64,000 bases of DNA from Myceligenerans indicum (lineage in GTDB: Bacteria; Actinomycetota; Actinomycetes; Actinomycetales; Cellulomonadaceae), in NCBI RefSeq assembly GCF_016742955.1, contig NZ_JABBYC010000017.1:1-64000 (forward strand), given 5' to 3'. The notes under the pieces were generated by a model, which worked only from the letters and a program-made list of their open reading frames with translations, searched no databases and was not told where the DNA came from. This document shows positions 35,792 to 46,114 of this stretch, piece by piece. A program made the position numbers and the translations under genes. Numbering within the stretch: position 1 is the stretch's first letter; each line of letters begins with the position of its first letter.

Positions 35792-36496
35792 ATGACAGTG
35801 ATCGCAGAGGGGCGTGACGGCCCCGCCGAGCCCCCACGACCGGGACCGGCGACGGCGGACGTACGAGTCGTGGTCGTCCCGCACTCGGGCTCAGGCGCAC
35901 GCGACGGCACGGCAGGCGGCCCCACCGGACGCGAGGCCGAGTTCGCGGCCTTCATGGCCGGGTCGTCGACGGCGCTGGCCCGCACGGCATGGTTGCTGTG
36001 CGGTGACGAGCACCAAGCCGAAGAGCTCGTGCAGCAGGCGTTCGTGCGGGTGTGGATCCACTGGGGCAAGGCCCGTCGGGGCGAGCCCCTGGCCTACGCC
36101 CGGAGAGTGCTGGCCAACCTGCGGATCGACTCCTGGCGCAAGCACCGGCGGGAAGTGCTCGCAGACCCGGTTGCGCTGCCGGAGCGCGTGGTGGCGCCGT
36201 CGGCCGACCTCCATGCCGAACGGGACCGTCTGGTCCGGGCACTCGCCCTGCTGGGCCGCAGGCAGCGACGTGTCGTGGTGCTACGGCACCTCGAAGGACT
36301 GAGCGAGAAGGAGACGGCGGCCGCGCTCGGCGTATCCGTCGGGACCGTGAAGTCACAGTCCTCGCGCGGGCTCGCCAGGCTGCGTGGGCTGCTGGACGAC
36401 CACGGTCGCAGCGCGTCCGGCCGCGACACACCGGACCACGACAGACCCGGGCGGATCGAACCCGGCCGGGACGAACGGCGAGGGAGCGCACGATGA
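35792..36496 (+). CDS. ECF RNA polymerase sigma factor, SigE family
   Basis: A 234-residue group 4 sigma factor. Region 2 (about 55-120) includes TAWLLCGDEHQAEELVQQAFVRVWIHW. Region 4 (about 145-200) includes VVVLRHLEGLSEKETAAALGVSVGTVKSQSSRGLARLR. There is a roughly 45-residue extra N-terminal segment and a charged C-terminal tail. ATG 35792 is the first plausible start; no strong Shine-Dalgarno is visible. It overlaps the next gene by 4 nt, so the partner is probably its anti-sigma factor or co-regulator. Confidence 0.88.
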   Translation: MTVIAEGRDGPAEPPRPGPATADVRVVVVPHSGSGARDGTAGGPTGREAEFAAFMAGSSTALARTAWLLCGDEHQAEELVQQAFVRVWIHWGKARRGEPLAYARRVLANLRIDSWRKHRREVLADPVALPERVVAPSADLHAERDRLVRALALLGRRQRRVVVLRHLEGLSEKETAAALGVSVGTVKSQSSRGLARLRGLLDDHGRSASGRDTPDHDRPGRIEPGRDERRGSAR

Positions 36497-37665
36497 GCAC
36501 CGACGATCAGCGGCCGGCGTCGCACGGAGGCCGACCGGGCCCGCACGAGACGAACGAGCTGCGTGCCTACGCGGAGTGGGTCGTACCGGAGATCACCGTG
36601 GATACCTCAGGTGTCCTCCGCGCCGCCCGACGGCGAAGGGCAGGCCAGGCGGCCGTACTCACCCTGGCCACGGCGCTCGTCCTGGGGGGCGGCGGCTGGG
36701 CGATCACGGAGCACCCGTGGGCGTCGGCGGATCCCGCGGTCCTGCCGGGCGGGGCCACGCCGGAGGAGCCGGACGCGGCGGCGCCGGAGCTGTCGGAGGA
36801 GGCGCGGGCGTACCTGGACGCCGGGTACTGGCGGTCGGTGTCCGAGGTGAGGGTGCGGTTCGACTCCGGGGCACCCCGAACGAGGCGGCAGGAGGTCTGG
36901 ACCGTCCGTGACGCGCCCGGCATGTCGATCTCCGACGTGGCGCACATGGAGGAGGACCCCACCGACACGATCGGCGAACCGGGTCTCAGGATCGGACTCG
37001 GCGGACCCGTCCGATGGGAGGATCTGTACGCACTCCCGACCGACCCCGAGGCACTCGAGGCATGCCTCTTCGCAGGAGAGACCGCGGAGCGGGAGCGCCA
37101 GGCCGAGCTGGAGGCCGAGGACCACTCACCCGGCGAAGCCGGCGGGGTCGAACTGGACGAGCTCGGTGACGTCGACCACGCCGAGCTTCCCCGGGAGTGT
37201 CGAGGTGGTGGGGCCGCGGGCGTCGTGGCCGAGGGACGGAACAGCCCGGCGGCCGTTGCCTCCGTCAGCCGGACGCTGGCGCACCTGCTCGACCTGCCGA
37301 CCACGACGGAGCTGCGGGACTCCGCCTGGGAGGTCCTGACAGGACTTCCCGGCGCCCACGTCGATGGTGCGGGTCAGGACTCGAAGGGGCGTTCCGGAAC
37401 GGCTGTCAGGTTCGACGTCGACGAAGGCTACGACGCGCCCGGTCCCGGCACGGTGACCTACGTGTACGACCCGGCGTCCCGTGTGCTCCTCGAGGTCGTG
37501 GGCAACTACGAAGGAGCTGGAGGCGTCGGCACGGTGGAGTCGACGACCACGCATCTTCCTGACGAGTCGGGTTCGTACGATGCGATGCCGTCCGAGATCA
37601 GGGCGGTCTACGACCAGGGGCTCGCGGAGAAGGATGAGCACCGGAACGACGACGGGGACGGGTAG
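36493..37665 (+). CDS. Membrane protein coupled to the ECF sigma factor
   Basis: A 390-residue protein. A cytoplasmic N-terminus of about 50 residues (ELRAYAEWVVPEITVDTSGVLRAARRRRA) precedes one membrane helix (about 55-75). The external part (about 85-390) resembles CU044_5270-type proteins often encoded after SigE-family sigma factors (recalled, not searched). It overlaps the sigma gene in ATGA. It probably senses an envelope signal and holds the sigma factor, although no zinc-binding anti-sigma motif is seen. Confidence 0.72.
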   Translation: MSTDDQRPASHGGRPGPHETNELRAYAEWVVPEITVDTSGVLRAARRRRAGQAAVLTLATALVLGGGGWAITEHPWASADPAVLPGGATPEEPDAAAPELSEEARAYLDAGYWRSVSEVRVRFDSGAPRTRRQEVWTVRDAPGMSISDVAHMEEDPTDTIGEPGLRIGLGGPVRWEDLYALPTDPEALEACLFAGETAERERQAELEAEDHSPGEAGGVELDELGDVDHAELPRECRGGGAAGVVAEGRNSPAAVASVSRTLAHLLDLPTTTELRDSAWEVLTGLPGAHVDGAGQDSKGRSGTAVRFDVDEGYDAPGPGTVTYVYDPASRVLLEVVGNYEGAGGVGTVESTTTHLPDESGSYDAMPSEIRAVYDQGLAEKDEHRNDDGDG

Positions 37666-37733
37666 CTCGAACGCACGAAGCGCCTGGACGTCATCGAGGT
37701 CCGGGGCCCCGAGGGCAGGGAGATGACCCAGGG

Positions 37734-37777
37734 CCCTGGTCCACCGACGGCCGGTCGCCGCCGACCGTGGACCAGGG
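37734..37777. terminator. Bidirectional terminator hairpin
   Basis: CCCTGGTCCAC (37734-37744) is perfectly complementary to 37767-37777, with a further small stem in the loop. It lies between convergent genes. Confidence 0.7.
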
Positions 37778-37835
37778 TTCCGCGCGGCACCGGCGGACGG
37801 TACGGCCGGAGCACCGGCCGTGTGACCGCCCCGGA

Positions 37836-39341
37836 TCACGGCGCGTGCCGCTCCAGGAACGCGTACACCTCGGCGTCGTCCACCCCGGGGAACGCCCCGC
37901 GCGGGAGTGCCGCGAGCACCTGCTGGTGCATCCGTGCCGACGGCCAGGCCGCCCCGGACCACCGCTCGGCGAGCTCGGGTGCCGGGCGCGAACAGCACGC
38001 CGGGTCCGGGCAGGTCGACGTCCGGCGCACCCGGGTGTCGCGGCCGCGGAACCACTTGGCGTGCGCGTACGGCACCCCGACCGTGATGGAGAACGATCCC
38101 GTCCCGCCAGACCCGGTCTGCGTGGAGCACCAGTACGTGCCGGTGGGGGTGTCGGTGTACTGGTAGTACTCGGTCGCCACGTCCCGCCGGTCGAACGCCT
38201 CGCGGGCGGCCCAGCGGCGGCAGACGAGCTGCCCCTCGATCGCGCCCGTGGGGTCCTGGGGCAGGCGCAGGCCGTCGTTCTCATAGCCCCGGAACAGGGC
38301 ACCGTCGTCCCCCACGCGCAGGAAGTGGAGCGGGATGCCGAGCTTCACGGTGGCGAGGTTGGTCAGCCGCATGGCCGCCGCCTCGTGCGTGACGCCGAAC
38401 GCGTCCCGGAAGTCCTCGACCGCCAGGTCCTTCTCGCGCTTGCGCTCCTCCAGGAAGGGCACGGCCTCGGACTGCGGCACGAGGCAGGCCGCGGCGAAGT
38501 AGGTGATCTCGACCCGCTGGCGAAGGAACTCGGCGTAGGAGCGCGGGCGCTCGTGCTCCAGCACCCGGTGGGCGATCGCCTGCAGTGCGAGCGACCGCAG
38601 CCCGTGCCCGCCGGGAACCGACGCCGGCGGCAGGTAGATGCGGCCGTTGCGCAGGTCGGTCACGGTGCGGGCCGAGCGGGGCAGGTCGTTCACGTGCAGG
38701 ATCGTGAAGCCGAGGCGCTCGGCCAGGACCGCGACGGTACGGTGCGTGAGCGCCCCGCCCGCGTACCCGGCGCCTCGCACCAGCTCCTCCGCGAGCTGTT
38801 CGAACTGCGGGAAGTAGTTGTCCCGCGCCTGGCGCTCCAGCCGCAGCTCGGTGTTGGCGCGGCGCGCCTCCTCCGGGGTGGCGATCGCTTCCTCCGCGCG
38901 CCGCGCGAGCTCGTCGTGCAGCCCGACGAGCTGTTCCAGCACCGGAGTGGCCAGCTTCTGCGACGGCTTCACCGCCGGCAGGCCGAGCCCGGCGAAGAGC
39001 GGTCCGCGCTGGGCGCGGTCCAGCGCGATCTCCAGCGCGGCGCGGCGCGACGGCGGTTCGGGGTCGAGCAGCTCGTTCAGGGACAGCCCCAGCGCGGCGG
39101 CGATCGAGCGCAGCAGGGAGAGTTTCGGCTCCCGGCGCCCGTTCTCGATCAGGCTGAGCAGACTCGGCGCGGCGTCCACCTGTTCGCCCAGCCGGTCGAG
39201 CGTGAGCCCGGCCGTGGCGCGTGCGTGCCGGACGCGTCGTCCGAGCGTGATGAGGTCGGTTCCGTCGTCGGCCGCTCCACCGGTGGGGTTCGTGTCCGAC
39301 GACGCGGCCGGCGCCGATCTCCTCGTCGCGGGGTCTTCCAC
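37836..39341 (-). CDS. ramB: RamB-like regulator (XRE HTH, ScfR family)
   Basis: A 501-residue transcriptional regulator. An XRE helix-turn-helix is near residues 32-90 ([36 protein letters not shown]). An IrrE/DUF955-like zinc-peptidase fold follows, and a C-terminal DUF2083-like part carries four closely spaced Cys ([15 protein letters not shown]). It resembles RamB of Corynebacterium glutamicum and PrpC/ScfR regulators of acetate and propionate metabolism. It is divergent from pckG, and a 24-bp palindrome (39418-39441) between them is the likely operator. In corynebacteria RamB controls gluconeogenic and glyoxylate genes. Confidence 0.83.
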   Translation of the reverse strand: MEDPATRRSAPAASSDTNPTGGAADDGTDLITLGRRVRHARATAGLTLDRLGEQVDAAPSLLSLIENGRREPKLSLLRSIAAALGLSLNELLDPEPPSRRAALEIALDRAQRGPLFAGLGLPAVKPSQKLATPVLEQLVGLHDELARRAEEAIATPEEARRANTELRLERQARDNYFPQFEQLAEELVRGAGYAGGALTHRTVAVLAERLGFTILHVNDLPRSARTVTDLRNGRIYLPPASVPGGHGLRSLALQAIAHRVLEHERPRSYAEFLRQRVEITYFAAACLVPQSEAVPFLEERKREKDLAVEDFRDAFGVTHEAAAMRLTNLATVKLGIPLHFLRVGDDGALFRGYENDGLRLPQDPTGAIEGQLVCRRWAAREAFDRRDVATEYYQYTDTPTGTYWCSTQTGSGGTGSFSITVGVPYAHAKWFRGRDTRVRRTSTCPDPACCSRPAPELAERWSGAAWPSARMHQQVLAALPRGAFPGVDDAEVYAFLERHAP

Positions 39342-39417
39342 GCCCTCGCCTCCGTTTCACGTCGCGGCACCGAGTGTGTGCCAGATCACGAGCACAGGAA
39401 CTCGCGCCTTCAGCATA

Positions 39418-39441
39418 TGTAAAGATCGGCCGATCTTCACA
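39418..39441. promoter_or_regulatory. 24-bp palindromic operator between ramB-like and pckG
   Basis: The half-sites TGTAAAGATCGG and CCGATCTTCACA are complementary at 11 of 12 positions. The sequence is AT-richer than its surroundings and lies in the divergent promoter region, about 76 nt upstream of either start. Confidence 0.7.
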
Positions 39442-39516
39442 GCCCGTGGCATGGAAAACCTGACCCGGTCCGGGCGAGAGTGGAAACCCAGCCACTTGTT
39501 GCAGATGGGAGCCAAG

Positions 39517-41463
<1,947 letters not shown>

Positions 41464-41532
41464 GCGACCCCACAGACCCCCCGGCCGGGATAATGAGGCA
41501 GACCGGCCGGGGTTCACCCCGCCACGGGGCTT

Positions 41533-41567
41533 CGAGGCGGCAGATCCCACAAGGGTCTGCCGCCTCG
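41533..41567 (+). terminator. Strong terminator hairpin after pckG
   Basis: Bases 41533-41547 pair with 41553-41567 over 15 bp (one T-G) around a 5-nt loop. The arm begins CGAGGCGGCAGATC. The same GAGGCGGCAG arm is used at 63331-63361. Confidence 0.8.
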
Positions 41568-41614
41568 GCATTTCCGCGTCGCGGAGCGGCGCGCGCGTTT
41601 GCGAGAATCGGCAC

Positions 41615-42115
41615 GTGCCCGACGCCGACCTGCCCGCCACCCCGCTCGCTCACCTGATGTACTTCGAGCCTCGCATCCCGGGGAACACCGGCTCGGCGAT
41701 CCGCCTCGCGGCCGTCACGGGCGCGCGCCTGCACCTGGTCGAGCCGCTCGGCTTCGACCTGTCCGAGGCCAAGCTGAAGCGTGCCGGCCTCGACTACCAC
41801 GACCTCGCGACGACGGACGTGCACCCGTCGTTCGACGCCGCGCTCGACGCGCTCCCCACCTCGCGCGTGTTCGCCTTCACCACGCGCGCCAGCACCCGCT
41901 ACACGGACGTCGACTACCGCCCGGACGACATCCTGCTGTTCGGCCCCGAGCCCAGCGGCCTGCCCGAGGACGTCCTCGCCCACCCCCGCGTCACGGACCG
42001 GGTCACGATCCCGATGCTCCCGGGCCGCCGCTCCCTGAACCTGACGAACGCGGCCTCGATCGTGGTCTACGAGGCCTGGCGGCAGCACGGCTTCGCCGGA
42101 TCACCCACCGGCTGA
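41615..42115 (+). CDS. trmL: tRNA (cytidine(34)-2'-O)-methyltransferase TrmL
   Basis: A 166-residue SpoU-type knotted methyltransferase. Motif 1 is YFEPRIPGNTGSAIRLA, motif 2 LLFGPEPSGLPEDVL, and motif 3 IPMLPGRRSLNLTNAASIVVYEAWRQ, which forms the knot and SAM site. It methylates the wobble base of tRNA-Leu isoacceptors. Length matches TrmL (about 157). GTG 41615 may be leaderless: GAGAAT lies 6 nt upstream. Confidence 0.93.
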   Translation: MPDADLPATPLAHLMYFEPRIPGNTGSAIRLAAVTGARLHLVEPLGFDLSEAKLKRAGLDYHDLATTDVHPSFDAALDALPTSRVFAFTTRASTRYTDVDYRPDDILLFGPEPSGLPEDVLAHPRVTDRVTIPMLPGRRSLNLTNAASIVVYEAWRQHGFAGSPTG

Positions 42116-42121
42116 GGGACG

Positions 42122-43333
42122 TCACCCCCGACGCCCTGCCCGCTGGGCGAAGGCGTCCATCGCTGTCAGGACGGACGACGCCTGCCACACCTGATGTCTT
42201 CTCACACTCCGGGCGGGAGTCAGGATGCCCACCTTCTCGAGGGCATCGATCGCGTTGCGCGCGCTGCGGTCGGAAACGTCGAGCACCGAGGCCACATAGC
42301 CCGCGTTCACCACGGGTTGTGCGAAGAGTTCGTCGACGAGCCGCCACGCGGCGGAATCGGACCGGACGGCAAGCTGCGACCGCCATGCCTCACGGATGTC
42401 GAGGACATCCTGGGACAGCTCTCTCCCGTTCGCCGTTGCCGCGAGGGCCGCGTCCGCGACCTGCCGCACGATGGGATCGAGATCGCCCGTCCGATAGGCG
42501 GTGAGTGCACGGAAGTACCGATCCGGGTCGCGGAGCAGACCTGCGGAGACCGGGACCGTGGCGTGGCGTGTCAGCCCCCGACTTCGCAGGACCGTCTGCA
42601 GCACGACGCGACCGGTCCGGCCGTTGCCGTCCGTGAAGGGGTGGATGGTCTCGAACTGTGCATGCACGAGCGCGGCATGCACCAGTGGCACCAGGTCGCG
42701 GCGTCGTGCGGCAAACCGCACGAGGTCGTCGAGCGCAGCTTCGACGCGCTCGTGGTGTGGGGGAACGAAGTCGGCGTCGTGTGGACTGATCGGCGAACTA
42801 CCGATCCACACCTGTTCATCCCGAAGCCTCCCCGCGACGTCAGGCTCGGATCCTGTGAGCAGCGTGCGGTGCACGGCCAGGATCTGCGGCACGGTCACCT
42901 CGTCCCCCAGGCGCAGCGCCTCGCTCATGGCCCGCACGTTCGCGGCGACGAGCTCGGCATTCTGCTTGGCTCCGACGCCAAGGCTCGCCATCGCGAGATT
43001 GCGGGCGTTCGCTGTGAGGTGCTCGATCTGTGAACTCGAGGCGGACTCCGTCCGCAGCAGGACGGCCGGCATGGTCACGGGCAGTTCCGCGATCCGTGTG
43101 TCGAACCGCGCAACTTCCGATGTCGCCTCGTCGACCAGGGCGAGCAGGTCACGCGAGATGTCGGCCCGGCTGTTCGCGACAGGAGGCAGGAGCGCGGCGT
43201 GGTAGGGGCGCGACAGCCGATGCCGCTGCCAGACATCGAGAAGTGCGTCGTTCCGAGCGGCCGTCCACTCGCGTTCCTCGTACTCGATCGCCGGCCAGGC
43301 CGACGAGCCCTTCCGCTCCATGACGTTCAACAC
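42122..43333 (-). CDS. Fic-family protein with C-terminal winged helix
   Basis: A 403-residue protein. The Fic core has the full active-site motif HPFTDGNGRTGR (about residues 231-242), expected to transfer AMP or another nucleotide to a protein target. An N-terminal alpha-helix carries SSSQIEHL (about 99-106), resembling the autoinhibitory (S/T)xxxE(G/N) motif but with His in place of Gly/Asn. The C-terminus (about 335-400) is a winged-helix DNA-binding domain. GTG 43333 has AAAGG 6 nt upstream; ATG 43321 is possible. The AT-rich promoter is full of TTGTTGAAG half-sites, so self-regulation is likely. Confidence 0.87.
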   Translation of the reverse strand: MLNVMERKGSSAWPAIEYEEREWTAARNDALLDVWQRHRLSRPYHAALLPPVANSRADISRDLLALVDEATSEVARFDTRIAELPVTMPAVLLRTESASSSQIEHLTANARNLAMASLGVGAKQNAELVAANVRAMSEALRLGDEVTVPQILAVHRTLLTGSEPDVAGRLRDEQVWIGSSPISPHDADFVPPHHERVEAALDDLVRFAARRRDLVPLVHAALVHAQFETIHPFTDGNGRTGRVVLQTVLRSRGLTRHATVPVSAGLLRDPDRYFRALTAYRTGDLDPIVRQVADAALAATANGRELSQDVLDIREAWRSQLAVRSDSAAWRLVDELFAQPVVNAGYVASVLDVSDRSARNAIDALEKVGILTPARSVRRHQVWQASSVLTAMDAFAQRAGRRG

Positions 43334-43435
43334 CAACCCCCTTTGTTGAAGAATAGCACTCTAGCCTTCAACAAGAGCTGATGTTGTTGAAGGCTAGGCG
43401 CCATGCGTCAACAAGCAATGATCCTCTTGAAGGCT
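43326..43435. promoter_or_regulatory. TTGTTGAAG operator-like array upstream of the fic gene
   Basis: A perfect 14-bp inverted repeat (CTAGCCTTCAACAA, 43361-43374, with 43384-43397) has a 9-nt spacer. Single half-sites of the same sequence occur at 43326-43332, 43343-43351, 43408-43415 and 43426-43435. The block is much AT-richer than the window. It spans the divergent start region of the Fic gene and the upstream ORF at 43481. Confidence 0.75.
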
Positions 43436-43467
43436 CGGATCTTGGCGGCTCACCGGGCGGCTTCACG

Positions 43468-43473
43468 TAGGCT
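43468..43473 (+). promoter_or_regulatory. -10 element of a leaderless promoter
   Basis: TAGGCT fits TANNNT and ends 7 nt before the ATG at 43481. Confidence 0.6.
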
Positions 43474-43480
43474 GCTGGCC

Positions 43481-43528
43481 ATGCTCGTTGCGCAGACCGC
43501 CCCCCGACCGCAGGAGACGGGCCGATGA
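43481..43528 (+). CDS. 15-residue upstream ORF (leader peptide)
   Basis: ATG 43481 opens MLVAQTAPRPQETGR and stops at 43526-43528, overlapping the ATG of the DUF808 gene by 4 nt. A TANNNT -10 lies exactly 7 nt upstream, so it would be the first thing translated on a leaderless message. It is probably a coupling or regulatory leader. It has no run of one amino acid that would suggest classic attenuation. Confidence 0.5.
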   Translation: MLVAQTAPRPQETGR

Positions 43529-44502
43529 GCGCCGGACTGCTCGGCCTGCTGGACGACGTCGCCGCGCTCGCCCGTCTCGCGGCCGCGTCCCTGGACGACG
43601 TCAGCGCGGCGGCCGGCAAGGCCACGGCCAAGGCCGCAGGGGTCGTCATCGACGACACCGCGGTGACGCCGCAGTACGTGCACGGGGTGACGGCCGACCG
43701 CGAGGTCCCGATCGTCAAGAAGATCGCCGTCGGCTCGATCCGCAACAAGCTGCTGATCATCCTGCCGATCGCGCTGGTCCTCTCCGAGTGGGCGCCGTGG
43801 GCGCTCACCCCGATCCTCATGGTGGGCGGCACCTATCTCGCGTTCGAGGGCACGGAGAAGATCCTCGGCTGGTTCGGCAGACACGAGGCTCACGACGCCC
43901 CCGCGGCGGTCAAGGGCGTGGAGTCCGAGAAGGCCGTGGTCTCCGGCGCCATCCGCACCGACCTGATCCTCTCGGCCGAGATCATGGTGATCGCCCTCAA
44001 CGAGGTCGCGGACTCCGGGTTCTGGTTCCGCCTCGGAGCCCTGATCGTGGTCGCGATCGTGATCACGATCGCCGTCTACGGCGTGGTCGCGCTCATCGTG
44101 AAGATGGACGACGTCGGGCTCGCGCTGGCGCAACGGGAACCCGCGGTGAGCCGGAGGGTCGGCCGCGCCCTGGTCGGCGGGATGCCCAAGCTGCTCGGAG
44201 CCCTCTCCGTGGTCGGCACGGTCGCGATGCTCTGGGTGGGTGGCCACATCCTGCTCGTGGGGATCGACGAACTGGGCTGGCACACCCTCTACGGCTGGGT
44301 GCACGGCGTCGAGGAGGCCATCCACCACGCCGTCCCGGCCGTGGGCGCGATCCTGGCATGGCTGTTCAACACGCTCTGCTCGGCGGTGCTGGGCCTGGTG
44401 GTGGGTGGGATCGTCGTCGGGATCACGCACCTGCTGCCGAGCCGCAGGAAGCACATGGACGACGCCGACGCCGCCCACGAGGCCGACGCCGCCCAGGCCT
44501 GA
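43525..44502 (+). CDS. DUF808/YedI-family inner-membrane protein
   Basis: A 325-residue membrane protein. The N-terminus SAGLLGLLDDVAALARLAAASLDDVSAAAGKA and the TPQYVHGVTADREVPIVKKIAVGSIRNKL segment are hallmarks of DUF808 (E. coli YedI). About six to seven membrane helices follow (near 80-105, 150-170, 170-200, 225-250, 275-310). Function unknown in the family. GGAG lies upstream of ATG 43525, and translation may be coupled to the 15-codon ORF that overlaps it. Confidence 0.9.
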   Translation: MSAGLLGLLDDVAALARLAAASLDDVSAAAGKATAKAAGVVIDDTAVTPQYVHGVTADREVPIVKKIAVGSIRNKLLIILPIALVLSEWAPWALTPILMVGGTYLAFEGTEKILGWFGRHEAHDAPAAVKGVESEKAVVSGAIRTDLILSAEIMVIALNEVADSGFWFRLGALIVVAIVITIAVYGVVALIVKMDDVGLALAQREPAVSRRVGRALVGGMPKLLGALSVVGTVAMLWVGGHILLVGIDELGWHTLYGWVHGVEEAIHHAVPAVGAILAWLFNTLCSAVLGLVVGGIVVGITHLLPSRRKHMDDADAAHEADAAQA

Positions 44503-44578
44503 CGGCCGCCGCGGAGTCGCGCCGGACCCGCCCACGGTGAGCGCATACGCCCGGGGGTGACGTCGACGAGCACGGGCG

Positions 44579-45304
44579 CTACGAGACCAGCCAGGCCGCC
44601 GCGGAGCGGAGGAACGCACGATGGGGCTCCGACGTGAAGGAGCGGACGTCGTGGCCCAGGCCGGAGTAGACCGTGCGACCCCCATGGGCATCGTTCGCCC
44701 AGGCCACGGAGTGCACGCGGGCGCCGTCGTCGGCCTCGGCGCTGAAGCCGGACTCGGCGGGACCACGCGTCGTCAGGAGGACTCGCGACGACTCGGCCAC
44801 CACGAGATGGCAGTAGCGCTCGTCGTACGCGTCGATCACACCGCCGCCGAGACCCACGGTGACGGGGTGCCCGGCCACGACGTCGAACACCGCATCGCCG
44901 ATCGGCGGATGCATCGATACGCCGGGGATCCAGCGCCCACCGAGGACCTCCTCGAAGCCGGGCGCGTCCGCGAAGGTGTTCGCCGCCTGGTGCAGCGCGA
45001 GGACCGACCCCCCGGAGCGTGCCCAGCCGGCAAGCCGCTCGTGGAACGCCACCCAGTCGCCGTCCGCCCCGTCGAAGTCCGGGTCGATGCGGCCGCGGCC
45101 GGAGTTCAGCACGAGGAGGTCGACGTCGTCCAGGTCGTCCAAGGCGTCCCGCCACGTCGAACGAACACGGACGACGACGTCGTCGCGCCCGACCGCCTCC
45201 GGTTCGCCGAGGATCCTCGCGACCTCGTGCGAAGTGGCAGCATGGTCGTGCCATGGGTCCTCGTATCGCCCTCGACCGGCCAGGACAAGAATGCGCGTCG
45301 TCAC
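44579..45304 (-). CDS. ThuA-like domain protein
   Basis: A 241-residue class I glutamine-amidotransferase-like fold of the ThuA type. Indicators are ILVLAGRGRYEDPWHDH, DDVDLLVLNSGRG, GGSVLALHQAANTFAD (the nucleophile position is His/Gln, not Cys), and GGRTVYSGLGHDVRSFTSEPHRAFLRSAAAWL at the end. ThuA proteins are linked to trehalose and other sugar use, with undefined chemistry. GTG 45304 is preferred because AAGGAT lies 7 nt upstream. Confidence 0.82.
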   Translation of the reverse strand: MTTRILVLAGRGRYEDPWHDHAATSHEVARILGEPEAVGRDDVVVRVRSTWRDALDDLDDVDLLVLNSGRGRIDPDFDGADGDWVAFHERLAGWARSGGSVLALHQAANTFADAPGFEEVLGGRWIPGVSMHPPIGDAVFDVVAGHPVTVGLGGGVIDAYDERYCHLVVAESSRVLLTTRGPAESGFSAEADDGARVHSVAWANDAHGGRTVYSGLGHDVRSFTSEPHRAFLRSAAAWLVS

Positions 45305-45423
45305 GACGCCGATCCTTTCACGGCACGCCAGGAGCACGCGGGGAGCGCTCAGGCGACGACGCGGACATCAGGCCGCGCTCGCCGAGGCGGCGCCGATCGA
45401 GACCACGCCCGGGGCGGGCCGGT

Positions 45424-46038
45424 TCAGCGCGGCCTGACGGGCTGACGCAGCACCGTGCGGAGCTTCTCGGGTGCCACACGCCGCGGATCACCGAGATAGA
45501 TCTCGTGGTGGTCGCCGTTGAAGGTGAGGCCGTGCGCGGGCATGTACTCGTCGTGGAGGCGCGCCAGGGTCGGTGTCTCGTCGTCGTACGAGCCGATGTG
45601 CAGGATCTGCACGGAGCGGCCCTCGTGCGGCCTGATCAGGCGGACCGCGGCGAGCGCCGGGTTGGGCTTCTTCCGGGCGGTGTCCCCCGCGGCGCGGCCG
45701 AGCGCCGCGTCGTCGACCCAGTCGGGCTGCCAGATCATCACGGTCCACTCCCAGGCGTCCTTGTCCCGGCTGAGGAACACGCTCGGGTCGTCGGCGCGCC
45801 ACAACGCCTCCAACGGTCCGACCACGTGGTCCCGGCCGTCCGCCTTGCCGGCGAACTTCAGCGTGTACGACACTCCGTACAGCGCCTCGACCGCGCGGGC
45901 GTAGGACTCCGAGGTGTTCGGATCACCTTTCCCGTCGACCGCGACGTAGCGGAAGCGGGGAACGTCCACCTCCGTGAAGTTCCGTGCGGATGGTGCGTAG
46001 AGCGTCTTGTACGCCGTCTTGACGTCGTACTTCGCCAT
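45424..46038 (-). CDS. GyrI-like small-molecule-binding protein
   Basis: A 204-residue protein of the stand-alone GyrI-like/YdhM-type group. It shows FTEVDVPRFRYVAVDGKGDPN, YGVSYTLKFAGK, VGPLEALWRADD, MIWQPDWV, and HEIYLGDPRRVAPEKLRTVLRQPV at the end. Members bind small hydrophobic ligands and some hydrolyse them. No DNA-binding domain is attached. ATG 46038 has a reasonable GAGGAG-type site. Runs in the same direction as the oxidoreductase gene upstream, 76 nt away. Confidence 0.85.
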   Translation of the reverse strand: MAKYDVKTAYKTLYAPSARNFTEVDVPRFRYVAVDGKGDPNTSESYARAVEALYGVSYTLKFAGKADGRDHVVGPLEALWRADDPSVFLSRDKDAWEWTVMIWQPDWVDDAALGRAAGDTARKKPNPALAAVRLIRPHEGRSVQILHIGSYDDETPTLARLHDEYMPAHGLTFNGDHHEIYLGDPRRVAPEKLRTVLRQPVRPR

Positions 46039-46114
46039 GTCGTCCTCCTCGCCGAACGGCGCCGGCCGTGACCCGGTGCCGGCCTGTCGTTGTCGGGCGG
46101 GCGGCCGCCGCGGC

